This document shows positions 21,306-32,158 of a stretch of 64,000 bases of DNA, in pieces. Under the pieces are notes generated by a model. That model was not told the DNA's origin, did no database searches, and saw only the letters and a list, made by a program, of their open reading frames with translations. This DNA comes from Puccinia triticina (taxonomy: Eukaryota; Basidiomycota; Pucciniomycetes; Pucciniales; Pucciniaceae), in the NCBI RefSeq assembly GCF_026914185.1, contig NC_070567.1, positions 3,994,001 through 4,058,000 of the forward strand, read 5' to 3'. The position numbers and the translations under genes were made by a program. How positions within the stretch are numbered: the first letter of the stretch is position 1; each line of letters opens with the position of its first letter.

Positions 21306-21890
21306 TTATCCAACAAGGACGGTTTTGGGTGAGCCAGCCTTCAATTGAATCTGGCTTCCCGAGATGCTCCTGGGGGCCTGTGAAGGCTCAGCGCCGTCGA
21401 CGTTTCGAGTGGCTGAGTCAGGGGTACTGAGGGAAATAGCGGCAGGGACTGTTCCAAGGGGGGCACCCTTAGCCGGGCCTGTGCTGGCGCTGCCGGTGAG
21501 CTTGAGCTTGGTGCTGCTGCCGGTGGTCAAGGTGCGCCGGGTGGAGAGGGAGGAGGGGCGGGAGTAGTCAAGTGCAGCGGGCGGGGCAGAGTCCGACGGT
21601 CGCTCCGAGCCCCCCTTTGAAGGCCACTCATTACCTCTCTTCTTGCTCTGCTTGCACGCGACCGCCGGTTCTGGCTCGCCCTCCACCACCACCCCTTCCA
21701 GCCAGGGATGCTTCAGCATCTGCTCGGCCATTGCCCGCTGCTCCGGTACCGCATTCAACATTGACTCCAGGAAACTCGTCAGGTCAATTGCTGCTTGCTA
21801 GTCTAGACAATACTTCTCCTTCAGAACGGCTTCCAAGGGTCAATGTTTCAGTTTATGAACAGATACTAAGCACTTTCTTGCTGAGAAGAT
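21306..21890 (-). pseudogene. C-terminal fragment of an SRPK-type protein kinase
   Basis: On the minus strand the conserved C-lobe end of SR-protein kinases is seen: a KLKH-stop-PLEAVLKEKY block, then LTSFLESMLNAVPEQRAMAE and QMLKHPWLEG, followed by a Ser/Thr/Pro-rich tail of about 120 residues. The expected Trp before PLE is a TGA (21840-21842 on the plus strand) and another stop (TAG) lies at 21798-21800. The catalytic loop and ATP site are absent, and the sequence becomes unrecognisable above about 21890. It is a truncated gene copy, not a functional kinase. SRPKs phosphorylate splicing factors; a full paralogue presumably exists elsewhere. Confidence 0.75.
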
Positions 21891-21899
21891 ATTGAGGGC

Positions 21900-23860
21900 G
21901 GAATAGGCGGGGAGGGTTTAGAGGCGGGGAGGGTTTGGGGAGGGAAGAGTGGGAAACAAAGGCTTTGCGATGGAAAGAAACACACCTGTGATTGCTTTCC
22001 GACTGACTTTCCAATGGTATACCAGGTTTAACCCGTTGAGTTTCTCGGCAGTAAAGTTGTGGTTCAGGCCACTGGTGAGGATATTGTGCGACTGAATTTT
22101 GAATGGTATAACAGGTTTAACTGGTTGCGTTTCTCCGCGGGCAAGTTGTGATTGAGGCCACTGGTAATGTTTTTTTTGTCTCTGAGATCTACATGGGCCC
22201 AAGGGGGATGGTTGACTCTCTTATGGTTGAGAGAGGATGAGGGGAGGTTGTGAGTATGGGGGGTAGACTGGGGGTGGGCCTTGGGCAAACGGTTGACAAG
22301 GAATCCGTCCCAGTCCTCCTGCTCTTTATCCCAGCAGATCAGTGTGCTGTCGACGTGCGCAAAGACAAAGTGGCCATTGCGGCGGGTGACGGTGGGTGCG
22401 AGCCATTCTATCTTGCCGAAGGCCGAGCCTGAGATGGACCCGCCCTTGTTGGGCCGGGTATAGCGTGCATAGAACGCTCAAAGTAGATCAGGTCGCTGGC
22501 TGAGAAGCCCTTGAGAATATGGTAGCGGTGTGGCGGTGATTGTCGTCGCCAAGGCCATGTTGTGCAGAGCAGGGGTAGCTTGACGGTGTATTGAGCCGGA
22601 TCACACATATAAAAGATGGTGCTCTTGGGTTCTTTTTACCCCAGGGTGTCTTCTGCCGCTGTAATTCCAGCGTGCGGTTCACCCTGACCCCCCTCCGCTG
22701 TTGCACTTGCACAGTTTGAGGGGCTAAAGAGTGGGCCCCCCACTGGTCCCTAGCCTTAGCTGTGGGCTGGGGGCCTTCATGTCCATCCCTTTTGACCCGT
22801 GCGTTTGACACGGGCTGGGGGGTGAGCCTGTGGACACAGCACTTTTGCTGATGCTGGGGGGCTAGGTTTAGATTTTTTTATCATTATTTGGGGGGGAGAT
22901 TTGTTTTGTTTTGCAAGATTTTTTTTAAAAGGGGAAACCTTTGTTTTTTTTCTCTCATTTCGTCTATTTGTAGGGGGAACCCTTGATATTTTTTTTGTGA
23001 GTTAGAAAAAACTGTGTCTTTAATAAACTTGGATTAGTGCATTAGCACCAAGGAATTCTCAGCAATGGTGGGCAGGAGCCTGGGATCATACATAAAATAA
23101 TGTTCAATGATGAATCTTGGAATTAGCATTCCACGAGATATTTGGAATACATCACAAGACCAGAGATCATACATTGTTCTGAAAATTCCTCAGCTGTTTT
23201 ATCCTGTGAGGTTACAAGCCATCATAGCTCTGCAAAATCATTTGATACATTTTTGTTTGCTATGCCAGACCTTTTCTGTCTCTACAATTCTGATTCATGT
23301 TCCGCGGCGCAGCCACGATTTCCCTAGTAGTTGCTTAAAATTTGGCCTGCAAGTGAAGCAAGAAATGGCCCCAAGCAACCTCATAACAATACTTGCAAAC
23401 AGTCAAACTCCTTCCTGGGTATCCTTATTGTGAAACCCCCTACTTCTATCTCTGATCTTCCTAAAATCATTACACTGAAATAATCTTTGAAGGAATTCAA
23501 ATCATCTATTGAAAAAAAGCAAGCCCTCTGTTCCTGGAGGTGTGATTCTATGTCTCAAGAATCTTTGAGTTGACAGAAATTGATTCAACAAAATTTTGGT
23601 AAAAGAATTGCTAAGCTGCCACGGCAGGAACATTTAACCACATCAGCACTTTCATGACTGTCATTAAAACCGGAAGATTGGCAATGCCAAAGCAACTCAC
23701 CGGTGGTGCATTGAATTGCACTTTTTCTCAAACACATTGAACCACTAATGGGTCCACCAGCTCACTTCCAGGCCTCAGCTGCGACCTGACATCTGATTGG
23801 GTTGTGATGGATTTTCCAGGTCAGGCTGGCATCCAGACCGCGGGTATGTGGGTCTTGGGA
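21900..23860. other. Mostly non-coding; small tandem duplication near 22010-22165
   Basis: Two related segments, around 22013-22080 and 22100-22170, share the words AATGGTATA(C/A)CAGGTTTAA and AGGCCACTGGT. They are a diverged tandem duplication of about 88 bp. On the minus strand both read LNHN(F/L)..AEK..(G/Q)LNL(V/L)YH, so they may be decayed coding repeats. T- and G-rich tracts fill 22860-22990. No gene is called. Confidence 0.45.
22280..22530 (-). pseudogene. Unrecognised coding-like fragment
   Basis: Minus-strand sequence reads FSASDLIYFERS and, after a 1-bp shift, RPNKGGSISGSAFGKIEWLA followed by HFVFAHVDSTLICWDKEQED. The composition looks like genuine protein, and a donor-like GT follows near 22290. 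I do not recognise the family. The frameshift suggests a decayed gene. Confidence that it was once coding is moderate, and its function is unknown. Confidence 0.3.
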
Positions 23861-24688
23861 GGACCCAGGAAAGCCCCTATGGAACCCAGTAACAAAAATG
23901 TATGAATTTTTGGTCAAAAAACAAAAAATGTACGCACCCCAGATGTATGAATGGGAAATTTGGCAGATAAGGTACTCACCCCAATTGTATGAAGTTTTTT
24001 GGGGGACAAGGGGGGTAGTAACCAAAAATGTAGGAGAATGAGGATATGATGCCAGGGTTTTTTTTGCAGCCCACCGCCCTATATTGGTCCAGCTCTTCCT
24101 GTATCAACCACATATCCCAATTGCGGCTGGTTTCTACACTTCCTTGCCGAGTTCCGGGATTTTTGTGCATCTTGAAGTAGCACATCTGCACCATTTATTC
24201 CCAGTCACCAAAGGCTTAAATATCACAGATGCTGGTGGGAATTGTGTATCCATCTCCCAGAGATTACATTCTCTTCTTCTTACAAGTCTCAAATTGCTTT
24301 TCTAGAACACTGGCAGAACAAATTTTTGAAGATAAAAGCTCTCAAAAAAGCAATAAAAATGTAGATGAAGAGTAAAAATCAGTTGTTGATGATAGTCTAT
24401 GTTGTTTTCTACTTGAATATGAAATTTAAAATATCTTCTTCTTCCATTTTTTACCTTTGTCACTGCTCCTCTGGGTATGTAGCAGAAATGGCTACTCAAA
24501 AAAGTATTTCTGGGAGTATTTCTTCACGCCTGCGGCAAAAAAAAGGTATGCACAAAATTTGTATGATTTTTTTGAAAAAGCTCTACACCTACGCACAAAA
24601 CGTGTATAAATGGGCTCCAAAAATGTATGAATTTTTCAAAAATCTTGGAATTTAGGTTACTGTGTTCCATAGGGGCTTTCCAGGGTCC
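23861..24688. mobile_element. 828-bp TIR element, non-autonomous
   Basis: The left end (23861-23893) and right end (24656-24688) are inverted copies over 33 bp: GGACCC.GGAAAGCCCCTAT then GGAAC.CAGTAAC. Inside each end the word AAAAATGTATGAATTTTT recurs, so similarity extends further. No ORF with transposase features is present, and no convincing target duplication could be read from the flanks, so the superfamily is open. Confidence 0.7.
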
Positions 24689-24874
24689 TATCTCCGGGCG
24701 CCTCCTCGCGCAAGCTTAACTAAGCCTCTCAATTGGAGGGTTGGGGGGGCCCGACCCCGCGTCCCAAAGGAGAGGCTTACTTGTAAAGTTGGACCCGCGG
24801 CCTGAGGACAGTCAAATTTTGGCAGGGAAATGATAAAAAATAAACTCAGCACAAAAATAAAAATAAATCAATAA

Positions 24875-25035
24875 GGCCCCGTTTGGCTGCCGCGTTATAC
24901 ATCATGAATTGTTGCATTTATGACGCGCGACCCCCGCGGGTTTCAAAGTTTTGGTGGCAACGGGGGGCAAACTTTGGGTCGCGGTGTCATAAATTCAACC
25001 ATTTATGACGTATAACAAGGCAGCCAAACTGGGCC
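24875..25035. mobile_element. 161-bp MITE, PIF/Harbinger-like, TAA duplication
   Basis: TIRs begin GGCCC(C/A)GTTTGGCTGCC and run about 26 bp to GTTATAC. Internal arms extend the hairpin (TTTATGACG, CGACCC). Flanking TAA at 24872-24874 and 25036-25038 is the 3-bp duplication expected of the PIF/Harbinger superfamily. Confidence 0.8.
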
Positions 25036-25038
25036 TAA

Positions 25039-26254
25039 ACTCTCTTTCATGCCTTTTGGCACAGCTGTAGCTGCCCATCTTGGGCATCTGCTGGATTTTT
25101 TTGGGGGAAATTTGGCCATAAATGGCCTGCTCAGCAGTTTTTTTTGCAAGGGCACTTCCAGGTTTGGGAGATGATTCTGCTGACCCGCCGGATTCTGCTC
25201 TTGTTGGATCAAGGAGAGTTCAAGGTTTCAAATTGTATTTTTAATTAAATATGTACATATTTGCAATTGGTGGTGCGTATGGCTTATGATGTATGCCTTT
25301 TGCTATTTATGCAATAAGGAGCGGATTGATCCAAGAGTTTATCTGGGCCTGCATTGGGCGGATCACTTCAATGCCCAATACTTATCCATCCCCACAGCTT
25401 CCTAATGCTATGGAAATGTGGAGCTTTGAGGGCCGCACATATACCAAAAAATCATAAGCTTTTCAATGGTCTGGGAGGCGTGACCAGAATCAGAGCGCTT
25501 GTGGGTGATTTAGGGGTTGTAATGCCCTCCCCAGCCAAATTGCTGGTTGCGCTCACACGAGATTTGGGACATTATATTCAAGTCCCTCCTTCGGAGGCGC
25601 TTCGTGTTATGGCCTGGTGTATACCTCTCCGGGGGAGAGTTGATGCCCGCTACGATCGTGTAGTCGGGTGGTACCTTTTCTTCCTTCCCCGGGGTTTTTA
25701 CACTTCGCGCCTCCTCGGAAGGAAGGGACTTGTGTAAAGCTAGCTCCTCGCGTGGGACCCTGCGGATATGGTCCACGGCAGCCTCAGAGATATCGGGTAC
25801 GGGGAGAGCATTACTCAGGGGAGCGGGGACAAACATGTGGCCGTTTGAAAGAAATAAAGAGAAAAATAACGCAGATTCAAGAGTAGAAAGGTCTTCAGCC
25901 TCCCTCGTGGCTCATGGGCTCATAGCGGGTGCAGACGTAGCTTACATATTTACGGGCCTTAACCCGCGGGAGACGGAAGCGGAACAGGGGGAAATGTACC
26001 CTCGGGCCTCCCTGTGGCCCGTCGGCCCGCGGGTACCTGATTTTGGTGCTGAGTGACGGGTACACCCGGGGAGCGGGTGCCGGGCTCGGTCAAACTGGCC
26101 GGGTAACCCGCCTGGCAGAACGTAAAAGGCCATCGGCCGGTTTCGGCCGACCTAGAGGGTCCCCAAACCAACCACTATCGCAAAACCGCTCGACCAAACA
26201 CCATTCACCGAACAACACTCAGCTCAGCAACAGTCCAAGAATAACAATTTCAAG
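25039..26254. other. Upstream region of RAD6
   Basis: A 108-codon minus-strand frame at 25510-25836 has no recognisable domain and is not called. The stretch 25900-26140 is rich in CGGGTACCC-like words that recur at 27905-27930 and 32640-32820. The 90 bp before 26255 are C/A-rich and look like a 5' UTR. Confidence 0.45.
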
Positions 26255-27110
26255 ATGGTACGATTCCCACTGTCTCAACTTCACCACCGACTACTGAGCC
26301 TCCATCATCTACCATGTAGTCCACCGCTTCCCGGAGACGACTGATCCGCGACTTCAAGCGACTCTCTTCCGACCCGCCCGGCGGCATCAGTGGTGCCCCC
26401 TGTCCCGATAACATCATGGTCTGGAACGCCGTCATCTTTGGCCCTGGTCAGTCTAGCCCCTTTTTTATTGTGCTCGAATAAAGCACCTGGAAACCTTATC
26501 ACATCCAACATAATTCACTCTATCGCTATGAACATATAACACTGACTCGTTGGAACTCAAACGTGCGAAATTCCACAGCCGATACGCCATTCGAAGATGG
26601 AACGTTCAGATTGATCCTAACATTTGACGAGTCGTACCCGAACAAGCGTACGTCATAACTCCCTCTCATCCCGATCGCCATAGTGGAGTGGTCGCAAACA
26701 CTCATAATCGCCGATTGGTTTGATCACCACCAGCCCCGACGGTGAAATTCCTCTCGAAAATGTTCCATCCGAACGTCTATGCAAACGGCGAGCTGTGTCT
26801 CGACATCCTCCAGAACCGATGGTCGCCGACGTACGATGTGGCCGCCATTCTGACATCCGTCCAGTCCTTACTACACGACCCCAACCCCAACTCGTAAGCA
26901 GAATCGAAACCAAACCTCTTTTCCACAATGGTCATGCTGATGGTTTGAAACATTACTGGGTGTAGACCTGCAAATGCAGAAGCTGCCAATTTGTACAGGG
27001 ACAACATGAAGGACTACGTCAAGAAAGTCCGAGCAACCGTCGAGGCCAGCTGGATCGACGAGGGCACCATCCCGGGCACCGGGGACTCCTCCACCGCCAC
27101 ACCCGCTTGA
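26255..27110 (+). CDS. RAD6: Ubiquitin-conjugating enzyme E2, Rad6/Ubc2 orthologue
   Basis: Five exons (26255-26257, 26320-26446, 26579-26647, 26734-26893, 26966-27110) join without a break into 167 residues. All introns are GT..AG, of 62, 132, 86 and 72 bp. The protein matches Rad6 along its whole length: [60 protein letters not shown] with the catalytic Cys at residue 88, and DPNPNSPANAEAA. The C-terminal tail is about 15 residues long and not strongly acidic. Rad6 transfers ubiquitin with Rad18 to PCNA in post-replication repair and with Bre1 to histone H2B. The first coding exon is the ATG alone; reading straight on from the alternative ATG at 26314 would hit TAG, which is really the splice acceptor. 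It appears intact and functional, the one clear single-copy host gene here. Confidence 0.95.
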
Positions 27111-27947
27111 TCCCCGTCCTCCCACCAGCACATTGTTTTTTTGTGATTACCCTTCTTTGTGTGGCGTTGCTGGTGCGGTCGGTGACGGATGTCTGTTTCA
27201 GAAACTGGCTGTGAGCTCATGTATACATCCCCCCCCCCCCCCCCCCCCCCCCTCCTCAAATCAGAACTGGTGATTAGAAAAGCGAAAAAATGTTTAACCC
27301 AGCCCTCTTCTTTTTTTAGCTGCTGTCTCAGTTTCATGTGTTTCCAATAACTCGTCCTGTTTGTCAGCTGTAATCTTAACTCCTGTCCCACCCAGTTGTC
27401 CATCCAGTTGTTTGACATTGATTGTCTTGTCATGAAATGCAGAACCCCAATATAATCAAAAACAGTAAAAGATCTGGTTTGAGGACAAGTCGCTGTGACC
27501 TTGTGTCTGTGTTCACATCTGTACCCAAAGTGAAAAGGTCTGGCCCTGTTCATTTCATAACTCCCATTTCAATAATTGTCAAAATTCTAGGAATTAAATC
27601 TGAAGATAATCAGTAAATGTCAGTGCAAGACTGCCAAGTTGTCTGGTTACATAAATATGGGACTTATCTAATTTGACCAATTGTGGATGGGAGTTGGAAT
27701 TGATCTTTGAGTGGGGTTGGGGGAGGAGGAGGCTGATATTCCAAAGACTGTTGATGAATGAAGGGTTCAAGGGGGTGTCTTCTTCCGAGTAGGCCAGCCC
27801 AATTCCTTTCCTAGTGGAGCTGCTTTGGGCCACAGGGCCATCTCTGATTGCTGGTTGCAAAAAAAGCATGCTACACAATTTTACAGCACTATTATCTAGA
27901 GATGGCCCCGCCACACCCGGGTACCCGCAGCTTTTTTTGGCCAAGTG
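27111..27947. other. RAD6 downstream region with a 24-C tract
   Basis: A run of 24 C residues lies at 27229-27252. The rest has no recognisable gene. A CCCGGGTACCCGC word near 27917 precedes the Harbinger-type element. Confidence 0.6.
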
Positions 27948-29059
27948 TTAGAGCATCTCCACCGCAGTCCCTATGCGACCAAATAGGGACCGCGGGTCAC
28001 AAAACCACAGCCACCACAGTCCTTATGTGGGTCCCTATAATAGGGACAACGGTCAAAAGTCCCTATTGGGTTGTATATAGACAACCCAATTCCCCTCTGT
28101 CGTGTGAAACCTTTTGACCTCAAAAGGTTTCACAGACACTTTCAACCCCGGTCTTCCCTGCGCAGAGTATGCCAATCAGACCAAGACCAAAGAAGTACAA
28201 TGGTTGCCTTGGATCCAATGCTTTTTGCCCTCTCCAATGACAATCTTTCACACACTCAGCCAACACCAATTCTGTGCCCATAACAAACAACAAAACTTGT
28301 GATGGACTAGGAGATATATCCATATCCAACCAAACAGGTAGGTTTTTGTCTCATTGATTTTGTGCCTAATTTCTTCATTGATTTTCCACTGTTTCCATTT
28401 CTTTTCAGATCCAGCACCAGCCCCATTGAGCAACTCTACTGGCACTACCCGCAAGAAATCTCAAAAAAAGAAACAAAAACAACCAAGCAATGAAGCAGAA
28501 GAGGATGAACACCAGAACAAGCGTAACAAATCAGCTCATTATCAGGATAACAAAGATATTGAGCTGTGAAAAGCCTGGATAGCCACAACCAAAGACTCAC
28601 AAATTGGTACCAATCAAAGTGAATAGACGTTTTGGGATTGAGTCCACAAGATCTATACCAAAGCAATCTCTGAGTCTGATCCACAGGAAACCAACACTGC
28701 AACCAATACTATACTATACATGTATTGGCCAATACCAGGTATAGTATTGGCTCTTCAATACAAAGTATCAGAGATACATGTATTGGTTTGGTTTTCCAAT
28801 ACAATACCAATGTATTTGATTGGCAATCCAATCTCAAGTATCTGAATACCAATAAATTGCAGATAATGTATCACAGGGATCTGTTTGGGATTAATAAACT
28901 GGAATTCTGTGGACCAAAATCCAAAATTTCACCAAAATTCCCCTGGAATCAAACCCACAACCTTAGCATGCACAGCAAATTGAGGAAGACATTACCAACA
29001 AACCCAATTCACATGTATGTGCTGTAACAACCAGATCCCACTACAAAGTCATAGACCAG

Positions 29060-29900
29060 ATAGCGTCATCAAGGTAGCAACACCTTGATGACTGGCCAAA
29101 CGACTTGGCATGCAGGTGCACATGTTTATAACACCTCAATGACCGGCCAGTTGACTGGTCATTGAGGTACAGACCTTACATCTCGATGACCGGACAGATT
29201 GCTGGTCATTGAGGTACACAAAAACACACCTCGATGACCAACCAGACTGGTCAGCAAGGTACACATGTATACACCTTGATGACTGGCTGTCTGATGGATC
29301 ATTGAGGTGCATGCCTTGATGAGCGTCTATCCCGGTTGTTGACAGCAACAACTGTGTACCTTGATGACCGGCCATCTGGCCAGTCATTGAGGTGCTGCCT
29401 TGATGGGCTGTCTGACCAATGGATGACTTCCCGTCATCATTTAGAGAGCTCTAGATGCCTCTCTAAATCCTAAAATAAGACACCTATCAAAAACTCAACC
29501 AGTGCAGATGAAAGTAATGAACTGTAGGGCTAGGAAAACATTTTCCTTTTTGTCAAAAATTAAGAATTTGGGTGTGTAAATTGAGATCTGGGAGGCTCCC
29601 AGACTCGACGGGAAGTCCTCCAATAATTGAGGTGCTGCCTTGATGACTGGCCATCTGACCAATCATCAAGGTGCATGCCTTGATGACCGGCTATCCCGGT
29701 CGTCAAGAGCAACAACATCCCCTTGATGGCCGGACTGTTCCGGTCATCAAGATGAGTACCTATTCCCAGGTACTCCCTCAATGGCCGTTTTGTAATTGGT
29801 CAGTGCCGGTCATTGATGACCGGCTATTTGGCCGGTCATCAAGGTGGATGTGTACTTTGAGACCGGCCATTTGACTGGTGATTGAGGACTCAATGACCAG
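29060..29900. repeat. Array of about eleven 35-40-bp palindromes
   Basis: Units follow the plan ACCT(T/C)(G/A)ATGACCGGCCA, then a 3-8-nt loop, then TGGCCGGTCATC(A)AGGT. Good examples are at 29129-29168, 29177-29215, 29355-29393, 29635-29671 and about 29812-29847. The stems vary by compensating and non-compensating changes. A unique 230-bp stretch (29402-29630) splits the array in two. Confidence 0.85.
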
Positions 29901-30210
29901 CCAGGTGGCCCATGTAGGTCTATGATGACCTGTATGACCTGGCCAACCCCAAGTTTCCAGGTTATCCTGCTGGCTAAGACCTGCCTCTGTCATGCATCTG
30001 TATACTGCTGAGGTTAGGGGTTCAATCCTGGGTGAATTTATGCTCAAATTTTAAGTTTTGGACTTTCCAATCCCATTTCTCAGATACAGTATTGGTATAG
30101 GGCTGTATTGTATTGGAGACCTGGGACAAGACACATGTATAGTATCAGATTGTTGATAAATATGCAATCAATACTATACTTGTGTTGGGCAACCCAATAC
30201 AATACCAATA

Positions 30211-30517
30211 TGTAAGGACTTTGTTGAGTCCTTCACTGAGCTTTGTCAAATGGGGGCACAAGGAGCAGGCACCGAGGCCAGAGACATTCTATGTCCAACG
30301 TTTGGGGACTTCATTACTAGCGTCGGAAGAGAGAAGGGGCATCCAAGTTCTCTCTTCAGTGAATACTACAACTGGAATGGGAAGAAGGAAAGAAGATAAT
30401 GGCTTATCTCTGCCTTGCTAGTATTGGAAAAAGGACCTAAATATATGTACAGAGGAGGAGGAATATGTGAAAGGGTCTGTGACATGATTGTCAAGTCCGC
30501 GCAGCGCCGGCTTTACA
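30211..30517. repeat. Solo LTR, 307 bp, with CAATA duplication
   Basis: The sequence starts TGTAAGGACT and ends GGCTTTACA, with inverted tips TGTAA/TTACA. It is flanked by CAATA at 30206-30210 and 30518-30522, the 5-bp duplication expected of LTR retrotransposons. It sits inside the foldback element and is therefore the youngest layer of that nest. Confidence 0.85.
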
Positions 30518-30911
30518 CAATACCAAATATCAGGATGTATTGCAATACAATACAGCCCAATACCAATACCTGTATTGTATTGGTTGCAGTGTTGAACAAA
30601 CTGCAAAGGGCTTGAAGAACCAATGGGCAGGCCTTCAGAAGGATATCAGCAAATTTTGAGGATGTGTGGTCCAAGTTGAGAACTTGAATCAAAGTGGAGC
30701 CTCCCTCAAAGACAACTTGAACATGGCTCTCCAACTCTTTGCTCAAGATCATGGAGGTACATCTTTTACTCACCTGCAATGCTACAACATACTTGTCAAG
30801 CGTCCCAAATGGCACAACTACTTTTGCCACAAGACATCGAATCCAAAATCCCACTCCAAAAACCAAGCCCAAAGCCCAAGCCCCAATGGGCATGAACCAA
30901 GGTCCAAACCT

Positions 30912-31151
30912 GCTGGAACAACCACTGATGACAAGTCAATCTCCACTAATTGGGTTGATAGAGGTGCCAATTGTCCAATGGGGAAGAAAAAGGCCAAAGC
31001 CCTTCACCAAACAAAGGCCAAAGGTGCAGACGCTGGAACAACCACCAATGACAAGTCAATCTCCACTAGTTGGGTTGATAGAGGTGCCAATTGTCCAATG
31101 GGGAAGAAAAAGGCCAAAGCCCTTCACCAATCAAAGACCAAAGGTGCAGAC
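30912..31151 (+). repeat. In-frame 120-bp tandem duplication in the NAM-like gene
   Basis: Two adjacent 120-bp copies begin GCTGGAACAACCAC (30912) and (31032). Forty codons are duplicated, each ending in the VDRGANCPMGKKKAKALHQ block, so the protein carries the motif twice. Confidence 0.9.
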
Positions 31152-31298
31152 GACTGGGAAGATGAAGTTGGAGCAGCTCAGCAAGAAATAGCTTTGCAAC
31201 TGAAGAGACAGAACAATATCTAGAAACCCAAGGCGCAAACGGTGATTATGACAAAGGACTTGAATGACTGTAATCCTACAGCCCATTGTTTTTTTGAA

Positions 31299-32158
31299 GG
31301 GGCCGGCTTTATGGACTCCAAATATTTACTACATGCACTCCAAAAAAGGAGTGAACTTGTGTCTACTCCAATAAATGTTGGAGTGAACAAAGGTTCACTC
31401 CAAAAGTGGGTTGAATTGGAGTGTTCAGAAGTTCACTCCAATATATATTTGGAGTGAACCTTTGTTCACTCCAAAATTGGGATAAATTGGAGTATTCAGA
31501 AGTTCACTCCAATTTTGAAACTTGGTATGTTTCAAGATTGGAGTGTACTACTGTACCCTCCAATAAATACTGGAGTGTACTACTGTACACACCAACAAAT
31601 ACTGGAGTTTACACCTATTTTAAATACATCCATGCACTCCAAGCAACTCCTCCAGATCAACCAAGTCATGTTTCAACCCTTGGAGACCCTGCCTCCCCCC
31701 TACAGACAAACTTCCACCACACTCACATTCCTCTCCTTGAGACTAGGCCCCAAATATTCCAGTGAGTCTGAGCCTATTTATATGCTCTTTTTCAATGGAA
31801 ATCACTGGCCCAACTTTTTTGGAGTGCCCAGTGGTCCACACTCCAAAAGAAAACATGGAGTGGGTTGAACTCCACTCCACAGTTTGAGTGCCTAATTTTA
31901 TACTCCATTTTTTTGGAGTGGACAAGTTTTCACTCCAATAAATGTTGGAGTGAACTTCTGAACACTCCAATTTAGCCCACTTTTGGAGTGAACAAAGGTT
32001 CACTCCAAATATATATTGGAGTGAACTTCTGAACACTCCAATTTAACCCACTTTTGGAGTGAAACTTTGCTCACTCCAAAATTTATTGGAGTAGACACAG
32101 GTTCACTCCTTTTTTGGAGTGCATGTAGTAAATATTTGGAGTGCATAAAGCCAGCCCC
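31299..32158. mobile_element. 860-bp foldback MITE with 9-bp duplication (MULE-like)
   Basis: The ends GGGGC(C/T)GGCTTTATG are inverted copies, and the inverted similarity extends over at least 180 bp (31299-31480 against 31970-32158). Flanking TTTTTTGAA (31290-31298 and 32159-32167) is a perfect 9-bp target duplication, the size typical of MULEs. The arms are built from many GGAGTGAAC/GTTCACTCC and ACTCCAA words. There is no coding capacity. Confidence 0.88.

Larger units (their letters stand above)
28693..30593. mobile_element. Foldback element with AACACTGCAACCAATAC termini
   Basis: The left end AACACTGCAACCAATAC is repeated inverted at 30577-30593. Weaker inverted similarity continues for roughly 300 bp, with iterated CAATAC/GTATTG words and a TTCAATCC / GGTTTGATTCC block on opposite strands. 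The centre is an array of short palindromes. The element interrupts the Harbinger NAM-like ORF. No clean target duplication was read; GAAACCAA and GAACAAAC beside the ends are only loosely alike. It contains no coding region. Confidence 0.7.

Noticed and set aside
26311..26319. RAD6 pseudogene call because ATG is followed by TAG
   Set aside because: The TAG is the acceptor of the first intron; the true ATG is at 26255 and all five exons join in frame.
29060..29900. CRISPR array
   Set aside because: Units are palindromic and variable without constant repeats or unique spacers, and the genome is eukaryotic.
29980..30040. tRNA-like B box (GGTTCAATCC) and its inverse near 28930
   Set aside because: No cloverleaf can be drawn; the two blocks are simply the inverted arms of the foldback element.
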